From positions 923,501-987,500 of the forward strand of contig JAJTWR010000032.1 in assembly GCA_021613335.1 (NCBI GenBank): DNA of 64,000 nt. The letters are read 5' to 3'. Below the pieces are notes generated by a model that saw nothing but the letters and a program-made list of their open reading frames with translations, was not told the DNA's origin and ran no database searches. Below are positions 24,600 through 39,579 of the stretch, piece by piece. The first letter of the stretch is position 1, and every line of letters begins with the position of its first letter. This stretch comes from Whitmania pigra. Lineage: Eukaryota > Annelida > Clitellata > Hirudinida > Haemopidae. Both the position numbers and the translations under genes were made by a program.

Positions 24600-25461
24600 T
24601 CAGTCAACAACTCTTCTTCTGTAAGCAACAGCGTGGAAGGCACCAGGTTCTCCTCTGATCCTCACAACCCACTTCTTGCTTCCTCCCTTTAAGTTGATCT
24701 CTTTTAATTTGTCTTCAAACAATTTCTTGTAAATCTCCCTGTCTTCTTTTGACAAATCATGGCTTAGAATAACTTTGTTGAAGACTTCATTATCTTTCAA
24801 TTTGTTGCTATTGTCCAAAACCATGCTCATGGTCAACAGGTTGTCAAATTTTAACAACACAGGCCTTGGCTTTGAGGCATCTTCAACTTTTTTTCTAATT
24901 CTATACATTTTTAGAATTTCTTTTTCAATTTTTTTCTCTGTTACTTCTTTCAGAAGCTTGGATACAAGTTCTTTTTCTTTGGACTTTCCAGAATCTTCTG
25001 TCAGGTTGTAGACTATGACATTGTTTTGTCTTCTTTGCCTCTCATTGTTTATTTCTATTTTATCCTTTGTGTCTGTGACAGAGCCTTGAACCTTTGTGAT
25101 CAAGTTTTCAACCTTGTTTTCAAATAAACTTGACCTTGGTTTCCTGCTTATTTTCATCCAGTTTTCTCACTGAGACTTTGTTCAACTCCTTTAGGCTCTG
25201 CTGAAGTTCTTCAATTTGTGTTCTTTGCTCACTAATGGCCTCCATCAACTTGTCAGTTGTTCTGATTACTACTTTCAATTCTGCGACTTCCTCAGTCAAG
25301 GTTTTCAGCTGGTCCTTTGGTTCTTTGGCATTTTTGTCTGCAAACTTCTTAATACAAGCCTCGTTTGATTTCAGACAATTTTCACATAGATGAAATCCGA
25401 GAAGTTCGGCCGCCGTTTTTAATTTGGAAATGGCGTCTTTGGCGCTTCTCGGTCTCGGCAT
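24600..25461 (-). mobile_element. LINE ORF1 (second family), one frameshift
   Basis: The first part starts at 25461 (MPRPRSAKDAISKLKTAAEL), carries a CxxCLKSNEAC cysteine pair, and becomes a long heptad-rich coiled coil (TDKLMEAISEQRTQIEELQQ). A one-base shift near 25130-25140 moves the frame; the second part continues to the stop at 24600 with RQNNVIVYNLTED, the usual start of the RRM-like fold of LINE ORF1 proteins, and KKWVVRIRGEPGAF. ORF1 proteins bind the element's RNA. No ORF2 follows; the region ends in repeats, and (ATT)n tracts flank it on both sides. It is related to the degraded copy at 18330-18940 and distinct from the ORF1 at 30977. Confidence 0.7.
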
Positions 25462-25594
25462 AACGCTTTCTAAAACCTCAGAGGATTGTTACAAACTTGC
25501 AAACGATTAACTTTTCGACAAAATTCGATATTAAACGTGGTTTTAAATGCAGGTTATCGAATATCGAGCACACACCAACGAGCGATAATAAATT

Positions 25595-25595
25595 A

Positions 25596-25653
<58 letters not shown>

Positions 25654-25654
25654 G

Positions 25655-25736
<82 letters not shown>

Positions 25737-25738
25737 GA

Positions 25739-25802
<64 letters not shown>

Positions 25803-25849
25803 ATTATTATTATTATTATTATTTTATTATTATTAATAATTATTATTAT

Positions 25850-25928
<79 letters not shown>

Positions 25929-25941
25929 TTAATTATTATTA

Positions 25942-26008
<67 letters not shown>

Positions 26009-26031
26009 TTATTATTATTATTATTATTATT
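25595..26031. repeat. (ATT)n microsatellite
   Basis: About 440 bases of interrupted ATT repeats. No coding content. Confidence 0.95.
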
Positions 26032-26039
26032 TAACATTT

Positions 26040-27329
26040 AACTTTTAATTTTTGTTTTTTGTTTTTACTAATTTCACACTTAATTTCATATATAATGCTC
26101 AGTTGCCACAAAATCTGCTTTTTAATAATGCAGTTGCTTGCGTTCAAAATGAATGTTCCAACATCTTAACGAGAATTTTAATGTTGTTTCATGGTTTTGT
26201 TTTGAATAAAATAGAACTAATTTCAACCAGTGCTGCAACTACAATTGTTATATATAAATAAATACATTTATAGTCAGTAGTAATAATAAGTAGTAATAAG
26301 GTAGTAATAATTAGTATTAATATGCTCTTTGAATGCACACTGCTTTTAGGGTGAATTTCAGGGGAAAAATATATTTAAAACCTGTGAAGAAGCACTACAT
26401 AGATGGAAAAAAGGAGGTACCTCTGATGCTGCAGACATGATGCAATACAAATACATTTACAAAACCTTCTCTTTGATGTTTCATCTGAAAAAATATGTGA
26501 TTATTGATGTGCAACTGAGTGTTAAATGGTAGTTTGATGGGAGGATTGACTGATTTGGGAGGCCAGCGATTGATTTAATTGATAAATGGATTGTTGATTG
26601 AATAAGTGACTGGTTGAAGTTATAAATAGGTGACTGGTTGAATTGATAGATGGATAGTTAGTTGACAACTGATTTATAATTGAATCTCGCAAAACTTTTT
26701 ATTTTAAAGCCAATTACAGCTTTGTTCAAGCATGATAAAATGTTTTATTACTGATAAATTACATTAATTATTGACATGTATTATTGATGTTATTGCAAGT
26801 TTACAACAACGAGAGTAGCATCATTTCAACACCATTTTCGTTACTTAACACAATAAAATCATCAAAAAATTCACAAAAAAGAACAAAACAAAATAAAATC
26901 AGGAAAAAAATATGATGAATTGTCGTCTGCCACGAGAAGCGTCAACAATCGCGCGTCAGGAAACTTCTCCTTCCATTAGCCGGATCAACAGGACTTGTAA
27001 TCATCCATCAGTGAAGATGTGATCAAGTAGAGATATTAAATGCAAGCTAGTTTTCTAGTCTGAAACTCTTCAGCTATATAATATTATATTATTAAAACAA
27101 ATTTTCATACTTCACCAATCATCCACAAAGCCCAAACCTTTCATAAATTTTCTGTCGCGCATCCCTTCCTGAGCTCAATAATTCCTCCGATGACCCTTGC
27201 TAACCAACATGTTTCTCCTATTTTGAGCGACGCCCTGAATAAATGAAGTAACGGCTTGTTGTGAATTATTTATTGTCCCCAAAATTATGTCATGAGCGCC
27301 CTGACTTTTTTATTTCAGGATACTTTTCG
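26040..27329 (+). promoter_or_regulatory. Upstream region of the GPCR gene
   Basis: No gene is visible. It includes a degenerate GATTGATT-type minisatellite (26510-26690). A TTTTTTATTTCAG string just before 27319 looks like a splice acceptor, so the GPCR's first coding exon may be preceded by a 5' UTR intron. I see no convincing TATA box. Confidence 0.3.
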
Positions 27330-30300
27330 ATGTCTGACACAACAACACTTTGGCCTCTGGAAGCCCTGACGAGTCCAGAGTCAGTGGACGATGCAAGCAA
27401 CTGCTTCAACAGGACCACCAACTCTGATTTCACGGCCAACTTCGTCACCTTCAAGAAGTCGGTGAACATTTACTTCGTCGGCCTCGCCATTCTCTTCGGT
27501 CTCGTCGGCAACACACTCTCCGTGATCGTCCTGAGGCACGACAGACAGGCCGATGCCAAACAGCGCAGTTCCACAAACCACCTGCTACGCATGCTCGCCA
27601 TCGTAGACTCCTTGTACCTCGTCACCTGCTTTTTCATTCAGACCTTGAAGACCATCATCGAGAATACAGAGTGGTTTCCTGACAGCCTCCTCCGTTATCA
27701 TTACCTCCACAGCGAACCTCTCGTCTGGATGCTCAGCTCTGCCGCTCAGACCTCCACGGTGTGGTTGGTCTTGCTGGTGACTCTCGATCGCTATCTGGCA
27801 GTCTGCAAGCCTTGGAAGAGTCGCTGGCGGACTCCGAGATTTGTTGCAACGGTGGTGGCAATTCTAGCCGTACTGGCTCTGATTTACAACCTTCCTCGGT
27901 TCTTCGAGAGGGTTGTCATCACTCGCAGACTGTGCACCAGTCGGAACACCCACGATCATCTACCAATTGAGATGCTAGCGCTCCAGAATTACAGTCAGAG
28001 TCTGCTGGCTGAGTGGAATTTGTCGGCCATTGCCCAATCAAATATCAAAGCGCCGAGCACGATATTCGATGCTTCTGATCATTTCTTGAATCAGACGAGT
28101 TTGGAACTTGCCGCCAACAGAAGCTCAGAAAGCTTGAACTTCATAACTAGAACTCTGAGGACGGACTTCAGAAACAACAAGATTTACTTTCTCGTCTACA
28201 AAACTGTCATGTACTTTGTCTTTAGATCTTTCGGGCCACTGATCATGATGCTCTTCTGTAATGTCAGACTTGTCTTCGATCTAAGAAAGGTATAATAAAT
28301 AGTTATAGTAAATAAATTAACTGCATTAATTACAATAATAGTTACATCAATTACAATAACTTCAACAATAATTATATTAACTGCGCCTGAATAGCAATTG
28401 CGATTAATATTTGTTGAATTGAAAGTCCAAAGAAATTCTAAGATTGAGATAGTTCATTTTAATGTCTTTTTAATTTTCACATTTTTCTAAGTCGTCGTAA
28501 ATCATCTAATTTATTTATTCATTTTTATATATTTTTCACATATTTATTTATTTAATTGATTATAGTCCGTTGCATGACTTAGATGATTTTGACTATATTT
28601 TTCACATATCTTTTTTTATCATTTTCAAAACTTCCACAACTTGTCACAAGTGGTGTAATTCATATTTTGTTTTATCCAGCCTGGCTTTCCTCGTTTATAA
28701 TTCTCTTCTTTTTCGCGAATTCAAGAAAAAAACCTTCACCGAAGCCTGGAGTAAAATCGTAAAAACTTCTCCAAAGCAGCGGTTTTTTCAAAGTTTATTT
28801 TTTTTTACCACCTTTTGAGAGCAGAAGATTGAGTCATCAGAACTTGGAAATTTCATAAAAATATGGGAAGACCTTTGATGAAGACAAAGGAAGTTCCCAG
28901 CAGGAATTTCCGCTTAAGGATGTTATTCATTAATGTTATTAACAGTGTCAATGAATAGGATTATTGTTCTTATTTATTAAAAATACTTTTGAGATATTTA
29001 TTTTTGCTATAACTAAATAAAAGTGACAGAAGGATTACTGTTGTGTATAATAAAATAAATTGTATATTTATATATGTAATCCATATGTATAATACATATA
29101 ATTTAATTCCATTGCAAGTGATTTGAAATAAGCTTGTAAAATAAATTGCAAAAGTTTAGATGCGTTAATAATTTGTAATAAGAAATAATTAATCAAGTTA
29201 TGAAGTAAGTTACTTTGCTATTTTACAATTACAAAATTGCATAAATCAAAATCGACTTACCGAAATAAACGTAATTTAATGTCATGTAATCCAGTTTAAT
29301 TTAATATGTTTAAAAGTAATCTACCATCACATGACCTAACATAACTAACAAAACTAACCAATTAAATAATTAATAACTAACAAACTATTAACGACCTTCC
29401 AGGTGCGCAAGAGAAGAAGGGACATGCTGAGCAGACGAGTACAACACAAGGAGAACATCACAGTGATGCTAGTCGTTGTTGTTACAGTTTTCATCATCTG
29501 TCAAATACCGGCATTGGGAGTCAGAGTGGCAGTCACCATTATGGAGTTCAACCACAACATTCATCTCGACCTGCAGGTTTTCTTGTAATTCTTATTTTCC
29601 ACCTGTTACTGTTGCTGTTATTAAACATTATGACAATTTTTTTTTGTTATTATTATTGTTATTATTATTATTATTATTATTTTTTTTTTATTATTATTAT
29701 TATTGTTAGAATGTTGGTAGTTAATTATTCAAATGTATTGTTTAGTTAATAGTAACTTGGTTGTTAGTAGCATTAACTAAAATATCGGCGTTTCAAAACA
29801 GACTTTCAATTTTTAAAACATTTACGATTTTACAGTTTTTAGTTTAGCACAATAAAGTAAAATAAAAATAAAAGTAATAATAAAGTAATATAAAATAAAA
29901 ATACAATAAAATAAAAATTTAAGAAATAGAAAATAATTAAATTTACTCTCAATAATCATTTAATCAATCTAATCATTTCAAACTTGATTCAAAATTAAGG
30001 ATTCTTTTTAAAATGAAATATCTGAATTATTTAAGTTGAAGAATAAATTCGTGATAAATTTGAGATAAATTCAAGATAAACTTGAGTCGCTTAAAAAGTA
30101 ATCTCCAAAAAAATGAAATTGTTGAAATAGAATTTACTCAAAAAATTATTTGCGCTTTAAATGTCACTTCTAAATATTCATTATTTATTTAAGTGTTTAA
30201 TTTTGAATTTCAATTTAAATATAAACCGGCTCAAACATTAAAGGGAAAACTTTAAAGCAATCGATTACTTAATTATTTTAAAATTATTTTTAACTACATT

Positions 30301-33300
30301 AAAAACTGCTTATGGACAGTTTAACGTTGCAGTAAAAAAAAACCCTGTGAGCGGTTTTGCCCTACATCAATGCGTTCACATCCATCATCCAAAGCAATAA
30401 ATTCCTGAAACATCATGTCTGGAGGAAGAAATAGCAAGCATTATAATTGTTTTTCAGCAATGGACCTGTTACTGGTAGATTCTTGAATATATATATTATA
30501 TGCTTACTCATCTTCACTCGTTTGCTTTGACATCTTCCTCCGTTTTCCCATTTCTTTTTAAACTCTTTTTTCCTTCGATGTTCCATGTTTGATGTAGGCT
30601 AACTTCAAAGTACTTGCTCAATTTTGAGATAAAATTAGTTTTTTCATAAGCAGATCTTGCCTCAATTTTCTTTTCCAACGGCAACCATTGCCTTTTCTGA
30701 GAATCTATTGCTAGCAATATATCAAAAATTGATTAAAAGTCTTTTAAACAAAGGCGAATCAGGACTAAACGCGAGAAGTTTGAAATCTTAATCGCAATTC
30801 CAAAGATGTTTGATCGCTTACTTATTTTACTAATTTTATTTAAAAAATTTAAAAACAAATGTGCCTATAAGCAAATTTTGGAAACATTTCAGGCTTATTT
30901 CTTATAAAGTTTGACAGGTTCTTAATTTAGCATTGTCATTAAGCATCAAGTTGAATTAAAAAAATAATCCTGTAAAATGTCGCGCAAGAATGCAAAGTGC
31001 GAGGAGTTCGATGAGGCTACGGTTGATAATTTGGCTGACAAAATCAAAGCAAAGATTGTGAAATCTATAAGGGAGATGATCAGAGAGGAGATGCCTGGTC
31101 TGGTTAAATCTGCGGTCAAGGAGGAGATGAAAACATTGATTGGTAAAGTGAGCGAGCTCAGCGAGGAAAACATTCGCCTCAAGGCGAGGATAGACGCAGT
31201 CGAAACACAGTTGAGAGCCAACAATCTGGTAATCTATGGATTGCCTGATGCGTCTTTGGCTGAAGTGGTCGCTACATCCTCCGGTGACGGAACGAGTCGG
31301 GAGCGGGGAATGAATCGAAGAGATACAGTTCAGGCAATTATCAATTGCTGCAACTCAAAACTTGGCGCAAATATCTCAGAGGGCGACATACACTCTGGCT
31401 ACAGGATTCCCAGCAAAAGTGGCCCTCGCCCAATAGTTGTCACCTTCGCTTCAAAGATGGTCAGAGACAGAGTCTATGCCAGGGGTGGGCAAACTTTTTG
31501 ACGCGAGGGCCGCAATGGGTTCATATATTGGACCCGGGGGCCGGACCAAGAGTAGATGGACGGTGTGTATGTGTGAATTAATATAAATTAAATGTATATT
31601 TGTAACATTAAATGTTTAGATTAATTTAAGGTAGAAAAGCATAAAAAGAGTTATTTTACAAAACTTTTATTTTTTAAAACAATGTATTTCAGTAATAAAA
31701 TAATATCTTCAATTTTAGTGGGAACAGTGTTGTTGGTCTCCCTTTTTTGTTAAGGAATCAAAGTCAGGCGTTAGCTTTGTTGAAGCAATTCGCAGAATAG
31801 ATCTGAGGTGTTGGTCCGTTAACTGGGATCTGTGACAGGATTTATTGATCTTCATGAAGCTAAACGTCTGTTCACACACGTAGGTCGAGCCAAACAAGGC
31901 CAAAATCTTCTGTGCCATCCCCCGGAGGTTTGGAAAACAGTCCTCTTTAAGTGAGGCATAGAACTCTTTTAATGGAAGAGAGCGGAAGTTCTCCTTTAAG
32001 ATTGCATCAGATTGAAGATTGCTGAGCTGTGTCTTTTGTGTCTGTACTTTCGTCCAGTGCTAGCGAATATAATTTAAAGGACTCTGCAATATTATTTAAC
32101 TTGTTTGTTATGTCTTCATCAATCAGTTCCACACGACGAGTTACAGTCCTGCGTGATAAACTGAGCTTTTCAAACTTGTCTTTGCTCTCTGGACACAAAA
32201 GACCTGCGGTCTCTATCCTGCATTCTTTCAGAAACTCTCCTTCAGAGAGGGGTTTACTAGCTTTTGCTAATTTGAATGAGAGCATAAAACTTGCTTTGGT
32301 ACTTGACTCTTGAATTGCAGATTGTCTGTGAAATAAATTTTGCTGAGCCTGTAATTTAGCCATCAAGCTCCGAGCTGTAGACTCCCGTTCTTTTGGCGAC
32401 TGCTTGCCAGCATGCTTCGTGGCAAAATGACGGCTGATATTATATTCTTTGAAAACCGCAACAGTTTCCTGGCATATGAGACATACAGCCATTAATCTGA
32501 CTTCCGTAAAAAAATATTTTGCTATCCATTCCTTATTAAACACTCTGCATTCAGTGTCCACTTTTCTTCTCTTTGCCTCACTCATTTTGGGACTCTGTAA
32601 AACAATTAAATATTCTTAGTCACTGTCACGACCGAAGCTCCGTGACCGTGGTCGACGCCACTTCTACCACAAAGAATACCGAACTAGTTAATAGAAATCG
32701 TAAAAACAAGCTTTATTCATACTTCTTAACACATCAACCACAGACAACCAGCTTCAAACTATCTTTTAACTCTAACTAACCTTCCTTTTTCCTTTGTTTG
32801 TTTATTTTTCCCTTTTTCCCGCTCGTCGGGTTAGTTTTATATCGTTTTCCCAGAGTTAAATATTTAAATATATTCGTGCCCATGACGACAGCCAATCATA
32901 AACCTAAGCACATAAATAATGACAAATCACAACACACGGAAATAGGCTACTGCGCACAAAAACTAACCAATTAAAATTCATGAAAGTAGGTTCACAAAGG
33001 ATCAACTAAGCGCCTCGCAAATAATTCTAGAGTCTAGAATTAGACACAGCATGAGGTGAATAAAGGAATAAATTGTCTAGTGCTCCGCGGGCCGGTTAGA
33101 AACGGCCGCCGGGCCGTATATGGCCCGCGGGCCGTAGTTTGCCCACCCCTGGTCTATGCTCTGAGAAAAGCCCTGCACAAGGATAGAACATCAAAGATCT
33201 ACATCAACGAACACTTAACCAAGCCAAACTCAGAAATCTTTGCTAGAGCCAGGAAACTTGTAAAGGACAAAAAACTTTTATCAGCATGGACATGGAATGG

Positions 33301-36300
33301 TCACGTCTACTTGAAGAGAGGTGAAAACTCAGGACCAACTCGAGTTCAAAACCTCCTTGACCTGGAAAAATACTAACTTCTTTTTGTTTTGATGTTGGTG
33401 TTTTGCTTTTCTTTTCCTCTCATCGTGGAGTCTCTGTTTATTGAAGAAGATAAACTTTCAGTTATATTTGTCTCCGCTATTGATCCCGTGAACTTAGACC
33501 ATGTTTCAACAGTTTTGGCTGGTGTGAATACGATTTATGTTACATCTGTTGTGGGGAGGGACCACAAGTTCGAGAAAAGTTTGAGAAATGGCGGACTTTG
33601 ATTTTTCTTCATCTGACCCGGATGCCTACCTGCCGGAATTCTACGAGGTTGCAAATTATGTTACAACTAAAAATATGGCCAAAATTTGTAACTCAGATCT
33701 TTCCCTAATGCACATTAACTGCAGAAGCATCTCAAATAAACTCCAGGAAGTAGAATTGCTGTTATCTTCTTATCATGCAGAAATCCTCGGCGTCAGTGAA
33801 ATTTGGCTGAAAAATGGTGATCCTATTCCTGCTATTGATGGTTACAAATTTGTTTTGAAAAACAGGGACCGTGGCCTAGGAGGAGGCGTTGGTTTTTTCA
33901 TTCAAGACAATATTAAATTCAATCTCATTGACACGACCAACTGGAAATTTGAAGGTTTTGAATATCAACTAATCTCAATCAGCCAACGTAGAAGGGAAAA
34001 CATTGTTGTCGCAATTATTTATCGCCCACCTGGAAACAGCTTAAAATCTTTTAACAAAGAGTTTTCAGAATTCTTGTCTTATACGATTAAAGACAACAAA
34101 AAGACCATAATAATGGGCGACTTCAACATTAACCTATTAGCAATTGAAAGCAGTCAACCCACTAATGAATTTTTAAACATCCTCCACTCCTTTTTCATGA
34201 TGCCTGTGTTCCTCAAACCCACAAGAATTGGACCCTCATCTGCCACTCTTATAGACAATATTTTCACAAATATCTCTCTCAGCAAATGCATCTCCAAGAT
34301 AATTATTGATGATATTTCGGATCACTTCCCTCTCCACATCAACATCAAACTACATGAGACTATTAAAATAGTGGAGCCCCCAAAGCTGCACAGAAAACAA
34401 GATAAACAAACAAAACTGAAATTTAAAGAATGCTTGACTGAGGTGGACTGGTCTGATGTGACCAGAGAATGTGAATCCCAAAATATATCTCATGCCTACA
34501 AACTTTTTCTATCGAAATATCAAAGTCTATACAATCATTGTTTTCCCTTGACAACTGTCGGTTCTCAATCCAGAATTAAAAAACAGGAATGGATGACCCC
34601 CGCCCTCCTAAAATCTTGCAAAGTAAAAAACAAACTGTACAAGACATATCTAAAGAATCCAACTCCAGAAAACAAGATCAAATTCACAAAGTACAGAAAC
34701 AGATTCAAAACTATCAAGCAAGCTATAATTCGCCAACATTTCTCATCAAAATTCCTGAGACAACAGGGAAATCCAAAAGGTACTTGGAACATCATAAAAG
34801 GTATTTTGTCTAGAGGGAGCAAATCAGTTGAAGCTCCCGACATATTCTATTCAGACGACGGATGCGAACTAAACTCCCCAACTGAAATAGCTGAACAATT
34901 CAACAAACATTTTTCCGATCTTGGTCCAAACTTGGCAAAGAAAATCATCCCTCCATCCAAATCCTTCCATGAATTCCTTACGAGATCTCCCACTCCCACA
35001 ATGTCTTTTTTCCCTGTTTCGCCAGATGAGATCATCCAAATAGTTAAAGAATTGAAGACCTCCCATAGCTGTGGTCTTGATGGTATTGATCCTTGTATTG
35101 CTGGCGAATTCATCCCATTGATCTCTAATATTCTCAGCTCTCTGATCAATTGTTCACTGTCGACGGGATATGTACCAGATGACTTAAAATTGGCCAAAGT
35201 GATTCCATTGCATAAATCCGGTGATCTGAACAGGATCTGCAATTACAGACCTATCTCAATTCTGCCATATTTTTCAAAAATTTTCGAAAAGGCCGTATAT
35301 CGTCGAGTTGAATCCTTCTTATCAAGGTTTAGTCTGCTCAATAACAAACAATTCGGATTTCGAAAAAATCACTCAACATATATGCCTCTACTCTTACTTT
35401 ATTCGAAAATTGCCGACGCTCTGGACCGTGGTGAGTTCACCATCGGTGTGTTTCTCGATCTATCAAAGGCATTTGATACCGTAAATCATGAGATACTTTT
35501 GTCGAAACTTTATCATTACGGTTTGCGTGGTTGTGTTTTGAAGTGGTTCACCAGTTATTTGTCGGGTCGTAAACAATTGACAGAATTTAATGGGTTTGAA
35601 TCTTCGTTTAGTGACGTAGCTTGTGGCGTTCCTCAAGGGTCTATTCTTGGCCCCTTGCTATTCATAATTTATATTAACGATTTACATAACTCATCATCTT
35701 TACTTACATTTTTATTATTCGCAGACGATACAAATGTATTTGCTTCTGGCAAAAATCTCAATGACTTAATTATCAGCATCAATAGGGAGTTAACAAATGT
35801 TGACACTTGGTTTCGCGCCAATAAGTTATCTTTAAATGTCGACAAGACAAATTTTATGCTGTTTTGCTCAAAAAATAAGGACAGAACCCATAGTATTCAA
35901 CCTTGCATCAACAACTTACAGATTAAACATGTCACCTCTACCAAATTCCTCGGCATTATTATCGATGATAGATTAAACTGGTTTTTGCATATCAATTACG
36001 TTGCCTCCAAAATTTCAAAAAACATTGGCATCATGTCAAGGGTCTCTTCATTTGTTGATAAAAAAATTCTCATTATGCTTTATTATTCTTTAATATATCC
36101 TTATCTCATCTATTGTAATATCGCCTGGGCCTCTACCTATCCCTCTAAACTTATCCACTTACTTACACTCCAAAAAAGAATAATTCGTACTATATTTCGT
36201 CTCCATCCACGTGCCCATACAAAGGACTTTTTTATTTCAAATGGACTTCTAAATATATATCAGATCAATAAATTCCAAACTTGCCTCTTCATATACAATT

Positions 36301-39215
36301 ATGAACATAACTTGCTGCCTCCATCCTTTAATAATATGTTTTTCAAATCATCAGATGTCCACTCTTACAATCTTAGATCATCCAATCAATTGAGATCTGA
36401 ATTTTCCCGTACCACCTTCAAAAAATTCTCCATATGTTGCAAAGGTCCACTCTTGTTCTCCTCTCTGCCGTCGTCCCTTGTTTCTCTAAACAGTTCCTCA
36501 CTATTTAAATCCCATCTTAAAAAACACATTCTATCCACCTGTTGAACCTGTTATCCACATTTCCACCTTATCATTCATTTTATTATCCTGGTTTTTTCCT
36601 CGTTGATTACATCGCTTATTCATTATTCCGATTATTCATCGTCTCTCAGTTGTTGCCATTAATTTCACCTGTCGTTACCATTAGAAATTTATATATATGC
36701 AAAGACCCTTTCAAACGCCCCTTTAAATTTGTCAAATTGAAACAACCTATCCCCTAGACGGGAATTAATTCCCTTGGGATAGTTCATTAATGAATTTGTG
36801 AATCTTTTTTTGGTGTGATTTTTTTTTGGCTATTTGAATATAGTTTTTTGAAAATAAACGAATTCAAACCTAAAAAAAAAAAAAATCCCTTCTTGAAAAA
36901 AATGTCCCTAAGTTTTTGCCTCTATCAAGTGTTGGCAGTTTTTGCTAGATTTATTAAATTTAATAATTTTAATAATTTCATGCATCACATAACCCAAATC
37001 ATCATTGCTTTTAAGCATAATTATCTAGCATTTGAATTGGGCGACATATCAATATTCTTTATATTCTTTATATTCTTCACAATGAATAATTGCAAAAGTA
37101 TTTCAAATAACTTAAATCTTTGAATAAAACTTACAAATTTGAATTTAACATTCTTAAAGCCTTTCAACTCGTATTTTCTTTTAAAAAAACTTATTTAAAA
37201 TAATTTTAAAAAATGTAACACAATTTCTTCGAAGAAATGCAAAATCAGCATCAATTTAGCTTTTAAAAAAATCATGAAAATAAGAACCTTTTTGTAAAAG
37301 ACTTTCGTTTTTACTGACCAAACTTGAGAGTTTTTGGAGAAATTTCGTTTTGGTGAATTTTAATTTTAATTTCTTTAAGTTACATTTCCAAATTTATAAT
37401 AATTCTATTGAAATAAATAGTGAAGAGGAATGTAAATTTTATTTTTTTTAATAAATTGATTTAATAGTTATTATCATTTTTATTACAATTATTATTAATG
37501 TTATTATTATTGTCTTGTTGTGTTGTATCTGATAGTTGAATTTGAAAGCAGACAGCTCGATGATAAATGTTCGAGGCAAAATAAAATATTTAATGTAACG
37601 AAATAAAATATTTAATGTAACGGAATAAAATATTTAATATAACGGAATAAAATATTTAATATAACGGAATAAAATATTTAATATAACGGAATAAAATATT
37701 TAATGTAACGGAATAAAATATTTAATATAACGGAAAATGAAACGTACTTGAAACTCAAATAATAAAACTTCACTCGAACTCGGAACAATACAGCAAAAAC
37801 TTAAACGGGTCAGAAACTTAAACAGTCCGCGGCACAACATCATTTATTATTATCATTGCTAATAGCAATATTATTATTATTATTAAAATTTAATAAAATC
37901 TGTAAACATTCATTTTTGACGAAATATTCAAATCAAATCAAATAAGACCATCTTTATGGTTTAACTTTAAAAGTTATAAATACTAATAAGTCCGAATCAC
38001 AGGACCTCAAGGCCACCGAGTAAATGCGTCTTGAGAGGCTTTCTAAAGTTTTCAATGGTTGCTGCGGATGTGAAGTTGAGATGGAAATTGGTTCCAGATC
38101 CTTGGGTCAGCAATCGCAAACGACCTGAACCCAGCACCTTCGAATCGCTCGGCCGGAACGAAGAGGAAGAGGATCTAAGTCATTTTCGATTAGGCAAGTC
38201 ACGGAAGCAAGTCAATTTCGATGCAAAGTACCGGGGGAAATTTCTCTTTAAGGTACTTGAAAACTAGAAGTGCCACTTTGAATTCATTTATTAAGTATTT
38301 ACCAATGATAACGATAAAGGCTGAAAATAGCATTAATAAAAATATTAATCCGCGAATAATGACAATAATTTGTAATATTAATATCAACAATTTGTAATTA
38401 GTAATAATCACAATTTTTAATTAATATTATAGACAGGGAATCTAGGAGTAAATGCTTATGTTGAATCTGCACTTTTAAAAATATCAAGTAATTTTTAAAT
38501 TTTGCAGTTTTTTTTAATGATTTCATTTCTATTATTTCATTATTCTTTTACTTATATTTAAAATTTTTTTTAAATAAAACTTTGGAAATAGTAGTTTAAA
38601 AAGAATATGCTTTAAGAAAAAATTGGTAATTTTCGTCATAATCTCTAATGATGGTTAGAACTAAATCAATCACTAGCAACAAAGAAAATTTATTATTGTT
38701 TGTAAAGATGGAATAGAATCGGATTTTTCACGGGAACAATGGAGTTGCTTTTTCATTAAAATAAATCTCTATGAAATATTGATTTGAAAAAAACGCGGAT
38801 GTTCACAGAATAGGGGCTAGGAGGAGGTATAACAAAGGCGGACATCTGAAGGGAGAGGGTCGAAATTCAGCAAACTTTTTTGATACATCTTTTATGAACG
38901 GCCCCTCATCTGAACCACAGGGATCGACTCAAAAAATTGGACGTTCAAACATTATTTTTGCGGATGCCTCCCTGAGCGGATCACGATTGATGGAAATTCT
39001 AAATGAAATATCATCAACCTTCACGAAATTCACTCATGCACGAAAACATGCGTCTGCACCATTAGGACCGCCTTCTTGAATTATTTACGAAGCTCACTTT
39101 TTCGATTTTTTAAGATGAGGTTCTTTTAAACACAACAGAAGAGGAATAAAATATTTGTATTTTTTTGTTAAATACATAAATCAATCAAAAGTACAACAAC
39201 AACAACAACATTAAC

Positions 39216-39275
<60 letters not shown>

Positions 39276-39332
39276 GATAACGATAACGATAACGATAACG
39301 ATAACGATAACGATAACGATAACGATAACGAT

Positions 39333-39429
<97 letters not shown>

Positions 39430-39443
39430 CGACAACGACAACG

Positions 39444-39485
<42 letters not shown>

Positions 39486-39518
39486 CACAACAACAACAAC
39501 AACAACAACAACAATAAC

Positions 39519-39579
<61 letters not shown>

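Larger units (their letters stand above)
30961..36884 (+). mobile_element. Near-complete LINE (CR1/L2-like), interrupted by a hAT
   Basis: The element has two ORFs (30977-33376, split, and 33588-36545) and ends with AATAAACG near 36853 followed by a pure A run at about 36871-36884, the expected 3' poly(A) of a non-LTR element. Without the 1.67-kb hAT it would be ~4.2 kb. The 5' edge is uncertain and I could not find a clean target duplication. It lies in GPCR intron 2 in the same direction as the gene. The open ORF2 suggests a fairly recent insertion. Confidence 0.85.

Noticed and set aside
27381..27970. Overlapping frames within the GPCR exon 1 on both strands
   Set aside because: Shadows of the GPCR coding sequence, which alone gives recognisable membrane helices.
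32620..33050. Possible solo LTR beginning TGTCACGACC within the hAT leader
   Set aside because: No matching CA end with a 4-6 bp target duplication was found, so it is kept only as a remark.
34565..35242. Minus-strand and alternative-frame ORFs within LINE ORF2
   Set aside because: Shadows of the intact reverse transcriptase frame.
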